Origin: Chromobotia macracanthus
Taxonomy: Eukaryota > Chordata > Actinopteri > Cypriniformes > Botiidae
Assembly: GCA_036877525.1 (NCBI GenBank)
Contig: JAZGTH010000072.1
Location: forward strand, 4,682,001-4,746,000
Length of the DNA: 64,000 bases
Direction of reading: 5' to 3'
The notes under the pieces were generated by a model. It did not search any database. It had not been told where the DNA came from and worked only from the letters and a program-made list of their open reading frames with translations. The translations under genes were made by a program, and so were the position numbers. Positions 25,541 to 38,543 of this stretch are shown here, piece after piece. Position 1 is the first letter of the stretch. Each line of letters begins with the position of its first letter.

Positions 25541-28500
25541 GATAAGTGGTCGGGGGTCACTTCTTCAACACATATGTTTCTGACACAGTCCTTCAACTAA
25601 CGTGGCCTCTTCAGGAGCGATGTTTAGATTTACATAGTCATGTTATTATAAGCTAGTGTTTGTTAGTTTATGTCTGTGTTGCTGTCAGCCACAGACTCTG
25701 ATTTCACATGCATCTCGCTTGAAGAGACCAAGCGTTCCTCAATACAATGCTGCTGAGACACTTAACACTAATCAATTACCAATATCTGCAAGATACAAGA
25801 TGTTACTGCACATCTGGAACGGGCTTATGCTCTATTATCCACATACAATTACATATATATTTTTATATGAAGGGGATGAAGTACATTTTTAGATATGGGT
25901 TTCCGGCCAGTGATTATAGTAATAATCAGAAAGAAAATACTTAGATAAATAAAGAAAATTAGCTCCTTGTATATTAATATATGCAATAAATGCAATATAA
26001 ATATCTGTCTCTTAACATTCCCGATTTAAAATGTAGGATTCTCAGGGAACGCTGATGAGGTCTCTGACTACACATAGTGTGTATGTGGTCCAGCTGTCAC
26101 TTCATAAATATGGGCTTCAGTTCTTTAGAATGTGCCACTGTTGCACCAGCACTGTTGTTTACCCCTCTGTGATGAAATCAATACCAGCGGGGCTCAGACT
26201 GACGACGTCCATCTGCACAAACACAACAATAATCAGTTGTCAGTTTATCCACCAGGGGGAGTATTGCATTTTCATGCCAGACCTTCCATCTCTCTTCCTT
26301 TATTCCATTATTTATTTGTTTACCTGAATACATTTTCTTTACCATAATCAGAAAATATGATCAAACACGTGTGTATTCATTTCGAGCCTAAAGCAGGATC
26401 TCTGTGATGATGCAAAGGCCCAGCCTCTACCAGACCATTGTACAGAGCATTACTGGATGGATGGATGAACAGATAGATTCATATGATTAATGTAGATTCA
26501 TGTGATTTTTGGTTTAACCAGTCATGTGACTTTGGAGGGTAACTGTGATTTTGGGGGACTTTTCAGGAAACCCGTTCGTAAACACTCGTTATTTTTACAG
26601 TTTTGTTTGGTACCACTAAAATGAGTCCCAATGTGACCTTTGAGTTCCATTTTTCATGCGTCTTAAGCCTGTGTAAGAAATAGACACGTAGAATAACATG
26701 CTGTGATAGCTCTTGATGTTAAGGAGATGACGGGAGTTTATTGTTTATATATGGAGGCGCGTATGGATTATGTAATCACTGTTTTCTCTCAGTCACACTC
26801 TGCTGGAGTTACTCAGTGTGTGTGTGGGTGTAAATGCAAGCAGATTTACAGATAGATAAACGGCAAGGAGAGAGAGGGTTTTGTGTGGTTTTGAGCCAGC
26901 CTTGTGAGATAATTGATCCCAATCATCAGTCACTCAAATGCTGCATCTTTATAGTATGTTAAACAGCGGTCTGTTGGGGTCGTCATCTTCTGCAGCTAGC
27001 AGCTAGCTTCTGCAAATAGCCAAACATCAGCTATCTTGATGACTTTTCAAACAAAACACAAAGCAAGTTTTTCTGCTTGGTTCGTGTGATTTGTAACTCT
27101 GTACTGAAGCGAGAAACAATAAAAGTTTATATAATTTACTGATGCTGATCCTAATGACTTATTGGATCTTATTGTTGCTATAGTAACCTCCTCAGGCGAA
27201 CATAATTTTTGTTTGTGAACGTCTGTTTGACATTAAAATATTCGCTAACTAACTTGCAAGATTTGTAAATGCATTTCAGCGCAAATGTTATATTTTACTA
27301 GAGCAGTGTTGCAATAACCAGCTGCAGTAAATGCAAAAAAAGGTCAATAATTCCACCAAACTATGGAGCACCATCACTGCAGCTGCAGTTCTTCGCTGTA
27401 TGTGTCTTGGAGGAGTGTTTGTGTGAGTAATCTGGACATGTTTGTCAGGTTTCTTCTCCAGCGTGAGATTTGGAAAGAAACAGACAGGATGTGGATGATC
27501 AGGGTGTATTGATTGATTTAGGCCGAGCTCACGACACCTCCCGCCCACCGTACTTCAGTCACAAGAACTGTGAATCACAGATCCAACGCTTCTCAGAAGA
27601 CAGTGTGATCGATCGGCACGTTTGAGAGAGCGTTCGCAAATGGAAGACCATGATCCCATGATTAAAGCTCAAAAATTTACAGTCAATTTTGAATTAAAGG
27701 CTAAAATCCCAGTTTCTATAGATCCCAGTTTTCTGTCTCATTTATTTCTGTTTTTCAGGTCAAGTTTTAAAAGTGCCACTGAGCCACACTGTTTACACTT
27801 AACAGATAAATTAACCTGTACATGTCTTGAAGTTGAAATAGAAGAAAGGGTTTTAACTCTCCTTTCACATGCACCCGTTGCCGCTGTAAACATGGAAATG
27901 TTTGCAGAGGCAGCCGCATTCACGTGCAGCAGCTGTAGCAGGAGAGCTCAGTGGGTTGGGACTCATGCACATGTTCTTGTAAACAGGACATGAATGTTGG
28001 ACTCTGATGAAAGCAGGCCCGGGTTGTTGGTGTGACTCTTGGGTCTTTACCAGCGCTTTGCATGCTGGGTAAATGGAGTGGGTATGAGTAGACTTGTAAG
28101 TGGGACGTTCATTAGAGAGAAAGGGAGGGAGTGTGTGTATCTGTGTGTTTTATATGTAAGTAAATACAGAATACACACCAACAATATGTATGTTTTTTAT
28201 ATAAGAGCTTTAAGGTACAGTCACAGTAGACTTTGAGCATGCAAAATTTTTTTGAACCCTGAAACAACTATCGGCAACAGGATATGTGGTCATGTAACAG
28301 GATATGATGTCCTGCTTTTCCTTAGAGCATGACACCTCCAATCAAGATCAGAACCGCCTGTTTAATAATAAACTAAAACTTTGAAGATGTTAAAATACGT
28401 GAGCTACTTCACTTACCAGCACTACTGAAGTTTGTAGTCTTTGTCTTAGAGTTTATGAAACTCTCTCTCTGTGTGCGTGTAAGCTGTCCAGCATTAGCAT

Positions 28501-29195
28501 GCATATAAATGGAGATAAATGAGCACAAGGTCTCATGAGGTTCACCTGATGTTGATTCAGCAACTTCATTTGCAGGTCTCCCTGATCGCCCAGTAGTTTC
28601 TTACTTCTCGTTTTTCCTCTAATGCAAAAATTCAGCATAGCACAACTAATTTGATCAGTGAGAACGGGTTCAAAATAGACCATAGTGGGTCGTGTAATTG
28701 ATATCCAAAATAATTTCCTGTATTCATGCTCAAAATTCTTACCAAACACTAAATGAGAACCAAAGCCACTTGTCCTTTAATTGGGTACCGGAAATGTCTG
28801 CAGCTTCTGGTGTATCTAGGGCTGTTTTTTCTTGCTTGCTTTCTTAAGAGGAGCCCTTCACAGAGTGGCTCAGATAATGCCTGGCAGCTTTTATAGAGCT
28901 CTGAGCAGACATGCATTAGTATTGAGTCATCAGGCAGAGTGGAGCTGTGACACGGATGAGATGAGCAATGCATAGTGGGAAATGTTTTTAAAAGCCGTCG
29001 GGTAGAAGTCTGAAGGCCGTCGCATTTCATTTACGCTCTCTGCATTTCTGAAAAGAAGGCGGCAAAGCAGTTGTATGTAAGGAAAATTGAATACACAATA
29101 ATATACGGGCACAATAAAAAAGAGAAGAATATACACATATATACTAATTAAAACCGGTACTATAATAAACAAATATTTCAAGGGTAAAAGTGTCC
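25541..29195. other. non-coding stretch
   Basis: No supported gene. The longest frames (27288-27548 minus, 27622-27993 plus, 123 codons) have no domain or splice context. One more ATTTACATA word occurs at about 25629. Confidence 0.5.
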
Positions 29196-29276
29196 AGGGG
29201 GCCCACCACAACCTCTAGGGCCCCACAAGACCTTCTAGTGGTCCCACAGGACCTTCTAGTGGACCCTCTGACGGAA
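29196..29276. repeat. short tandem repeat, three diverged units of about 27 bp
   Basis: CCCCACAAGACCTTCTAGTGG and CCCACAGGACCTTCTAGTGGA are adjacent near-copies, preceded by a weaker unit CCCACCACAACCTCTAGGG. Confidence 0.75.
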
Positions 29277-30037
29277 ATCACTGCTCTAGCATCTGTTACT
29301 TCAGCCTCTGATGTAGTCTGCACACATGACTTTACCTCATGAGGTTTAATGGATGTTTCACACTGTTAGATGCTTTTTTAACTTCCTGTGGGATTGCAAA
29401 AAGTGAAGCTGCAGTTTAGTGAGGGCAGAGAGGCAATGAAATGCTTTGATTTACTGTTTTAATGCATTTAAATTACAGCACTAATGGGCTCTTTAAAACA
29501 ATCGGTCACATTACATTTAAAGTTCGTGTGTGTGTGTACTGTATATCTGAACCAGTGTATTAAATGTGCAGAAGTTCCTTTCAGAATGTCATCTTGTTAT
29601 CATCGCTCATTATCAAATGCAGTTTGTTATTCTCAAATTACAAGCACATGGGGTGACACGTCAATGTAAATGTGCTGGAAACAATCAGAATCTGTTAACA
29701 GTGGGCTGGCTGAGTGATGGCTGTTTGTTTAGTGGGCTGGTGTTCTGCTCATAATGGGCTGTTGGTGGGCCAGTGTTTGTTATGGTTTGAGTTATGGCAG
29801 CTATGGTTTAACATGCAGTGGGCTTGTGCTCGGCTAATGGAAAGCCGTTGGGACTTGTTGGGTTATCTTGGAAGATGGTGGGCTGGTATTTGGCTGGTAA
29901 TAACACCCAACTGATGATGAAATCGAATCTGCTAGATATAACTGAAACAGATGGGTTTCAAAATCAAAATGAATGGCAAAATGAATCTTATCTTCCTTAT
30001 TATTGTCTTGATCTACTAACTACCCTCAACGTTGAAA
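29277..30037. other. non-coding stretch with GTGGGCTGG-rich part
   Basis: No supported gene. Between 29700 and 29890 the word GTGGGCTGG/GTGGGCTTG and relatives recur irregularly, a degenerate minisatellite. Confidence 0.5.
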
Positions 30038-30200
30038 TTAGGGCTGCACGATATTGAAGAAAAATGTGATATGCAATAACATGCTACATAATGCATGTGT
30101 GATATGATAATGCTTTAAGATTGTAAAATTAATTTTTATATAATTTTCAAATTTCTAATGAAAACACATAACCACGTTTACGAGTAGAACCAAAAGAGAA
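30038..30200 (+). mobile_element. fragment of a TAGGGCTGCACGATAT-type repeat
   Basis: Starts TTAGGGCTGCACGATATTGAAG followed by GTGATATGCAATAAC, the diagnostic start of a repeat very abundant in fish (hAT-type non-autonomous element, family assignment from memory). The right end is not visible. Confidence 0.55.
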
Positions 30201-30824
30201 ACAGGTGCAGAGCATAAAAGAATCAGTATATTTAAGATCATTAGCCATTAGTCACACAAACTCTCCAACACAAACTACTCAATTATAAAGACTTCCCAAG
30301 AAACCATGCACACAGACAGATGGTATTCAGATAAAAACTGGAGAATGAAGGAATGAAAAAATAAATACAGGAACAATAATTTACAGGCAGCCTGCAATAA
30401 GCGCTAATGTTCGGTGGAGATAATGCCCCGTCTGACTCTGACAGGTTGGCTGTAAAGTATGTGGTGAGGAAAACTACTTCAAGAGTGCTTGAGCTCTGTA
30501 AAACACCGGTTTAACTAGCACATTCGTTCACCATCAGGAAGAGCAGAGAATTATCGGTGCTTGGTTCTGTGGAAACCTGGCACCGTTTGGCAGCCTTCAT
30601 CTGTTGGTAAACAAAAAATTTGGCTGTAATGATGATGGTCGTGGTGGGGGTGGTAATTTCTAGCACATGAAAAATTGTAAACAGATCCTTAAAATAAACG
30701 TTTTCACTGTCCTCCATTGATGGAGAAGATCTGATACCAGTTAATGTGCATGAATCCTTAACAATCTCTCGAAACAAAATGGTGAGGAACTGATTGTATT
30801 AAAGTAATTCTAAAAGCAAGGACA

Positions 30825-31112
30825 TACTTAGTTACACTTTACAACAAGGTCTCAGTAGTTACTGTTAGTTAATGCAATAGATAACATAAAATAACATGCG
30901 ATATTACAGCATATATTAATCTTTTTTATTGGTTGACACAAACACAGTTGTTCAGTGTTTAGTGGATTGTTAGTGGATTGTGCTTTATTTTAACAGATAC
31001 GACTTTTGGTTTTAAAAATGTTTTAGTAAATGCTGAAATTAAAAATGCTGTGTAAGTATTGCTAGTTCATGGTAACTAAGGTAGTTAACAAATGGAACCT
31101 TGTTGTAAATAA
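30825..31112. mobile_element. dispersed repeat with inverted ends (TTACACTTTACAACAAGGT...), copy 1
   Basis: Begins GTTACACTTTACAACAAGGTCTCAG and ends GGAACCTTGTTGTAAA, so the ends are inverted copies. The interior is full of TTAGTTAATGC/GGTAACTAAGGTAGTTAACA words. A second, shorter copy ends at 41196 (CTTGTAAAGTGTTAC). Typical of cyprinid non-autonomous elements. Confidence 0.65.
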
Positions 31113-34100
31113 TTTTTACAGACTACATTTTTTTCATAAAATTACTGAGTAAGGTGATCACCACCAGAACGGCAGAGCATGAGTTATACACAGTATTCCA
31201 AGTCTTGTTATTTTTATGGTCAAAGGACAGCGAAAGACACCTGCGTTGACATAAGTTGACGTAAGTCCTTCATTGAATTCGGTACATACTCCACAAGAGC
31301 GAGAATTCAGATACAGCCACTAAAAACGTCTTTTGTTCTCATCTAGAACAAAAGAATCTCCATCAACAGCTCTACAGACACTGAATTCTGTGTGGGCATT
31401 AATGACTCATTCTCTCTAGTGTGTGTTCTCACTTCATTTACACACAATCACTCCAATTCATTTTAAACGAGTTGGCGGTGTGGCCTTTAGCCTACAAATA
31501 ATCAGCCCGCCACCTATTTGCTTGGAAAAAAATCACTGAGACTTAAGGAAGTGAGAGTGTACTGGCAGAAACACCATCCATCTGATAGTAAGTCTTCAAG
31601 AAAAGCAATTACGAGTCTTTTAATATCCTTCAGTTTTCACAGAGCCGAGCGGCAGAGCTCGCTGACCTTTAACAATGCAATGGTGTGTATTTTACATGAC
31701 ATGGTTTAAACTTTATTTTCATCCAGTTATCATACACTTCTGCTACAGAAGTAAATTACAAAAGGGTTTGGTTTGGTGCTTGCATTTCACAGAGGAGCTT
31801 CACAGATGAGTTTTTAAAAGAGCATGGGATGACCTCAGTCTCTTCAGATTTCCAGGCACAGGAAGTACAGATGAATTAATGGCTTTTTTTGAACACCATA
31901 GAAACGGCTATGTTCTGAGACGGGGTCCGTCTGACCCGCTGTGACCCGTCTTATCTTTATGTCTGACCTTTTAAATGCACTTACTGGATCAGTTCTAAAA
32001 TAAAACAATGTTAGAACACATTGCTGATGTGTCTGTAGTTATCGGTTCATGTCCAGATATGTTTGAGAGAATCAGATATGTCGCTTTGTTTGATGTGAGT
32101 GTCAGTAATTGTAATGGATACAATCAGCCATGATTTAAGCATTTTATTATTCATGTATTTATTTCTTTAATAATTATCGGTACAATATTTGATTAATATA
32201 ATCAAATCTCCTGCTGTTGTATCCTTATGCTGCAGAGACCAGACACAAATCTACACCAATATGTTTTTGCTTACATCAGTGAGTTTGCCTGATCTTTTGG
32301 GACAGTTAAAAGGTTTGATATATTATGAACCGTAACCTTCAGAGCTCAGAAATATGTATAAAATTTTAATTAAATCTCAGGTTGCACTTTAATAGTTTTA
32401 GCTTATAGCAATATGTCAGTGTCAATGTATCAAAACACACTTTTGACTCTTGATTGATCGTGACAGATCAGTCACACAGGCTGCAGTTATCTTATGCCTT
32501 TATGTTTCAAAGAGAGTATCTTTTCTATCAGACATCAGACCGCAGCAGTGACCCCATCCACAGACAGGGCGAGCCGCCCAACAGGAGTCCAAGTCCCCTT
32601 CTTCAGTGACGTATATAAAGAGACTTTTAGCCTGACAGAGTAAAATTAATCTCAAGGCGCTTAGATCTGGGAGGTGAGAGAGCCAACACTCCAATTCAAA
32701 GATTCGAAAGATCATCCTAAATATTTATTAACCCCATTTGGCTCTGTGACATTTATATGGACATCAAAGAAGTCAGTCTCCAAGCACAAACAGTGAAGAA
32801 GGGTCATCACAGATCTAGAGTGGGTTTTCCTTAAGGGCAGCCTTGACTACAATCATGGACCGGTAAAAACAATGTAAAAATGCATCATTGGATGCAGTTG
32901 GCCATTTCTGATCTGTGGATCTCTTGAAGCAGATGTTCTTTGTCCATTCTGGTCAATGAAAGGACAGAAATAGAGCTCAGAGGTTCAGAAATACAGGTCT
33001 CTCATGAGGACCTAGTGTACAGTTCTCAGCTCCAGAAGTTTCTTCTTGACAAGCTGTAATCAGTTTTGCCGGAACAGCAGTTTGCCGGCGGTACTTATGT
33101 GAAGTTCACCAGGGAGGGAGTCAAACAATATCTGTCCTCTGAGGAACCAGCTCTGCAAAAATAGATGAAAAGGTTTCAGGGACTTTTATGGGGCGTATAA
33201 CCTCAAACTCATCGCAAAAACCTTGAAAAACTTTCAAAAGGACAAAAAGGCTTTTAAATGCAATCAGAGGGCAGAGTTAGGCTACCTCAAATAATTCTGT
33301 GGAATACCAGGTTCTATCAAACAAACGAAGAACCGGATAGGTAATTTTCATTAGATGACTGGAGTTGTATTGATTTCTTCCTCTTGTTTGTTCACAAAGA
33401 GTTCCTGCTACATTCAAGCATCTTCCTGCTGTGTTGTCTGTAGACCCATATGCCCTTGACTTGTGCTGTCATGCTTTGTCTGTCCTGTGCTCTATTCTGT
33501 TACTCATTTGAATGTTAGAAGAGAGCAGCTCTGCTCCACAGCGCCCTCTTTTGTACTGCTGTGACAGTGCAGTTATTTTATTTATATATTTTTAGGGTTT
33601 CATACAAAAAAATAGTTTGTTGCAGGTGATTGTAGAGATTCCTGGGGGTTAACCCCTTAAGTAAAGCCCTTTATAGCACAAGCCGGAACATGAGATACCC
33701 AGTGTAAAATGGATGCGGTTCTTAAGGTCTTTAGTCTGCAGTTCTTTTGTGTGTGTGTTTTTTTTTTGGTTGGTTTTTTTTTTGGCATTTTGATGTATAT
33801 GAAAATCATGTGATAAGATTAGCTCTGTTATTAGCTCTGCTATAGTTCTGTTATCATAAATCATATCATTCAGATATTTAACAGAGTTTTAAATGATACA
33901 TAATATTTCTTAATATGTTTATCTTTAAAACAAATATGACATGTTGGTTTTAAAAATTAATATTTATTTTGCTGTTAAAACAGAATAACATGCATAAACC
34001 CACAGTTGGGTCACTGTGTCTTCGAAATGCTGCAGGATTATATTTCATTTCAGTCTCTGATTTGGGTTTAAAATGTTTTATTAGATCCCGAGACGTACAA

Positions 34101-34235
34101 CACGGATTTGCGCACCGTAAGCTTAAATTCACTAAGGCTGGAGAGTTGGTGAGCTCTAAATTTGATCAATATCTTATTCATTCCGAAGTTAAACTTGTTG
34201 AACTTTTGATTCGTGCAGAAGGTCCTTCTTCTCTG
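31113..34235. other. non-coding stretch
   Basis: No supported gene. GT- and T-rich tracts at about 33739-33785 only. Confidence 0.5.
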
Positions 34236-34239
34236 CAGG

Positions 34240-34800
34240 AGGCGCCTGTAATGTCTGCTACCCACAGAGCTCCGCTAAGAGGGCCGTTCTGCCCAGAGCG
34301 TTTCGTATTCATAGGTCAAAGGTCGCCATCATTAAAAGTGCCAACACAGAGTTTTGATCTCCTGCCGTCCCCTTTTGCCTGAGCTCCTTAATTGAGATTT
34401 TTGTCCTCATTATCTACCCGAGCCAAAGCCTAATGTCTATACGTACACATCTCTCTCCGAGCAGAAAACCGATAATGAATGCGTACTGTGAAAAAAGATA
34501 ATTTTGCTCCAAATTTGTGGCCACTGTCTTTTGATACCCAAAAAAGCTTTGGTTCCAAAGGACATTCAACCAAAGTTTGGACAAAGAAAGTTGGCGAGAA
34601 ATCCTCAGATCTAAGGAACGCAGAGTTTTGCCACACGACACCAGAGCGACCTTTCCTGATGCTAATGTGCTTGCGGGCGATATACACGTGAGCTTTACAT
34701 TGATGATGTCATTATATCTCATTATAATCACATTAGATTCTGATGAGCGAGGTCATCGCTGCCTGTGATTGTAAAGGACTGAGATTCTCATTGTCAGACA
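34240..34800. promoter_or_regulatory. candidate conserved non-coding element
   Basis: Repeat-free DNA with clean homeobox-type words (CTCCTTAATTGAG, CTCATTATCTACCC, CATTATCTCATTATAATCACATTAG) and mixed GC. The + frame of 137 codons overlapping its left part has no recognised domain. Regulatory role inferred. Confidence 0.3.
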
Positions 34801-35984
34801 TGTCAAAATTATTCTAGTCGCACTTGAGCTCAAATGCCAGTTCTGTACGTCATAATGCCTGTGTGTATAGTTATTCTAATTACGGTTTCAGATTTGAATT
34901 TATGCTTGAGAACATCAATTATAAGGAGCTGAAAAGAACGGTTGTTGATGGAGCCCATTCATTTCACTGTAATGTGGCCATTTGGGTAAAATAATGGATG
35001 TAATTATCCTAAAGCAATTGAAAATAATTTTTTATCTTGAATTTATGTAAATGATTCATTACAGTTTTTCACTGGCAGTTGTTTGCACTTCCAAATAGCT
35101 TTCGCCTGTTCTGCTCAGTCTGGATTTCTGTACATTAGCAAAACTCGATCTTCTCTTGAAGAGCTTTTTTAATAGCTATAAGATCCATTCTAAAACGGTT
35201 ACCTGGCATTTTCTCTGAAAATTCCCTTTATTTGTATGTTAATCCATAGTCATCTGTCTCATTACTGTTTTTAAAGGTTATTCTCTTCCATCTTGAAGCA
35301 GAAAATGTGTCTTTGTACGTAGAATATTCACGACATGTTCCAAATTTTAGATTTATCATTCATTATACGTGTGGAATGTGCACTTTTATCTAGTGTGTCA
35401 ATTTAAATTGAATTAATGACTTTATATGCTAATCAGTAATGAAATAAAAAAAATCACTCATAATCACATGTATTAATATTAAATGAGAAAGGCTTACAAA
35501 TGAAGGTCAGTTAAAGACATTATTCTGGTGAATGCAGTGAAAATATTACAGTAGACATTTGAAATCAGTGTATTGTTTGTTTTGTTTTCATATAACACAA
35601 GCCTATCACAGGCCTGCAGTTCATGCTTTATTGGGGACTCAGTGTAGACTTCAAGGCTCCTTCACACTCTGTGCTCTTGTATTTTAGTTCTTGTTTTTTA
35701 GTTTTGGTTCTATGCAGGAGTTAAATTGGGATTAAGGAGGTGGATTATTGGTGGTGAGAGGAATCTTTAGGGCCACAAGCTCCATTCAGTTATTTCTGAA
35801 TGCGTGACATCCCACGAGAAGAGCCCCCAACTCATCTTGTTCTTTGTAAGCATCTGTTGAAAAGCACTTTTACTGTAGTAGCACCATGGGTTGCACTGAC
35901 TGTAGGCCTGCTAAAACATGAGGGTGATGCTTCAGTTGTGAATTTCTTACTACCTAATTTACATACAGGTCGGAGGGTGTGATT
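34801..35984. other. non-coding stretch
   Basis: No gene or clear repeat seen. Confidence 0.5.
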
Positions 35985-36330
35985 AATTGCCTTCCAAAAT
36001 AATTAATTGTGCTATAAAAACAGGTTAAATTGACAGCCGTAATATAAAGGATTGTGTTTCTCTTGGGTTTTAATTAGCTCGGTTTGATTTTGGGCACTGC
36101 ACTACCTCTTCATTTATCTGATTAAGACCATTAGGCTGTATTTGAAAATATATTCCCAAAGGGGACCAATTGTTGCTTTGGACAGTTAAAAGAAGTTTTC
36201 CTGATTGCCGGCAGGGAAACGAAATAGTTTATCTGCCACCAATAACTGTTGATGAACGAGGCGTTTTCCTGAAAAAGTCGCTCAGGGCAGACAATTAATC
36301 TTCATGTTTTCCTAGTGTAAGGAAAAACTC
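35985..36330. promoter_or_regulatory. candidate conserved non-coding element
   Basis: The most convincing enhancer-like block of the window: dense, non-repetitive TAATTA/TAATTG words (ATTAATTGCC, AATAATTAATTGTG, TTTTAATTAGCTCGG, CAATTAATCTTC) together with SOX/forkhead-like words and no open frame. Homeodomain occupancy is inferred. Confidence 0.35.
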
Positions 36331-38175
36331 TATATGTCGTGGCAGTACAAATGTTGGAGACCAGTGGACAGGTTGAATGTGTTTTAATAACAGTGTTAAA
36401 GGCACAAAAAAGCACAACAAACCTGAGTCATTTCACTTTGCAATTCATTAGCAAGCAGCTGTTTTAATGGAAGATAGTTTTGAATAACGCAGGTGAAAGT
36501 TTCACAAAAGGTTTTAATCTTTTTAAATGCACGTTTCATTCGTTTTAAAGAACCGCTTTTCATGAATATGTATGAATGACTAAACGCATCCTATATAATC
36601 AGGCCGCTGCAACACATTTTAAATGCAAATGATCGCGAATGAACATTTTAATGCCACTCACAACCTGTTAAACTTTTTCTTAATTAAGTCCTTTTAAAAT
36701 AACATTTGTTGTTTTTCTAATACAGCAGTTTGCAGTAGAGGTTGATGAAACATGGGTTATTAGTATTGTTGGCAATAACAGCTATGTGTGTCAGTACAGT
36801 AATGGAGATAATTAGCATGATAACTCCACTGTAGCCCTGATCATGTTTACAGCAGCACAGAAGATTACCCAGAATCTATCAAAATATCACAATGTTTTTC
36901 TCCCCAAAAATACAGATGTAGTTGTTTTTTAATAACGCTGCTTGTACTGCCTTTGGGAAGTTGGCATGTCCTGCAGTTTGCCATCCAAATCTATTTTAAA
37001 CAGCATTTTACAAATTCTAAAATGTGTGAAATATTGATTATGCATGTCATTTTTAATGACCTGATATTAATGGAAAGACTAAATTTTTAGACAAAAATTG
37101 AGACATCATACTACAGGATCATTTAATCTGGAGAATGCAATGTAAGGTTAAAACAGTGAAAAATGTTAAAGATATTGTGATCAATTAAAGAACCTGAGAT
37201 ACTATTTACATTCATACAAATTTTAATCTAAAATCTTGATTGAGAAGAAAAAAATCCATGTATATGTAAATTAACCATATCTAAAATTGTCTGCTATTAC
37301 ATTATGGACTGAAAATAGTTGTTTTCTTTGTGAGAATTGAAACAAGATATGAAATAGTGTTTGTCAGAGAGTAATATTTTTATACAGTATCACTCTCCAG
37401 GACGTGCTGTAAAACAAACACTCTATATTACAATCTATAACTTTTTCAATTTCACCTGTCAAACAAAGAGCGGTGTTATCTCCAGAAGCTGAGCAAATAT
37501 CCTGTTCAAAGAGCATCATACAGAAGACAATTCTCTGAGAGATTCTTCTTTCGTTTTTTCTTTGTTATTATAATATTTATTTCAAGCAGAAATTGGTTAC
37601 AGTAAGTCAGTGGAATCGTCGTATAGTGTGATAGGGAATCGTTTACTAACCTTGTCTATGTAGCGTTGTTAATTCCTTCTTGTCTATGTTGTCATGACAA
37701 CATAATGCCTGTAAACCTAGTAAATTCGATGTCTGATAAAGAAAGGTAATGACGTAACCTCATAGTAACTTTATAGCTGAGCAGGCAGTTAACCAGACCA
37801 TTTCCTTAAAGTGTTTTCTTTATAAATAGTCACATGATATTAACACATTTAATTGACAGCCCTAATAAATAATAATTTTCTCTGCATTTGACATAATGCA
37901 ACAAATGTATGTTGACTGAGCTTAACTTGTATGGAACCCAGACCATTTAATTAGGATTCTGTGGCACAGTGTTGTGTTCTTCAGAGTTCTTCTGTCTGGA
38001 GGAGCAGAATGGCATTTGGCACGAGCCAGCCAGTGCAAATGTCAGAATTCTCCATCAAGAAGTCTAACTGATTTGTGTTTGCTCTCTCCTCTGTCACCTG
38101 GTGAAAAGGGCAGAGCAGGACGAGGTCTTCACACAGGGGAAACTTAACCAGCAATGCTTATGAACCCAAAGCCTA
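36331..38175. other. non-coding stretch
   Basis: AT-rich, no gene or clear repeat seen. Confidence 0.5.
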
Positions 38176-38543
38176 TACCCAGCTAACAATTTTAGGTTGT
38201 AAGAACGTTTTCCTAATGTTTCCATTAAATAGCAGAAATGTTAAAATCTTAAAAGTATCTTAAAAGTTCTAGGAATGTTGAAAACATCCAGTTGTTTAGA
38301 CATCATATTAACTGTATTCCTTCACACTTTAGACATTATTAGGTTTAGACCTAATAATAAGTTTAGACATTATTCAAACTTTTTAATACTGTAATGTTTT
38401 AAAAACATTTCCCTAACTACTTAAGAACAACATTTTTGATATGGTAACGTTAAAAAAGGTTCTGCTAATGTTACTGCAAGGTTTTTGAGAACTTTTAGAA
38501 AACGTTGGACAGCATTCTGAGAACGTTCCCTGTTAGCTGGGTA
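38176..38543. mobile_element. foldback element, copy 3 of 3 (best preserved)
   Basis: Left end TACCCAGCTAACA and right end TGTTAGCTGGGTA are perfect inverted repeats including flanking TA, which suits a TA target duplication. Internal arms share GAACGTT/AACGTTC words in inverted orientation. No coding capacity. Confidence 0.8.

Noticed and set aside
33969..34382. 137-codon plus frame considered as a gene
   Set aside because: About the longest frame expected by chance in 64 kb on six frames. No domain, and it overlaps a likely non-coding conserved block.
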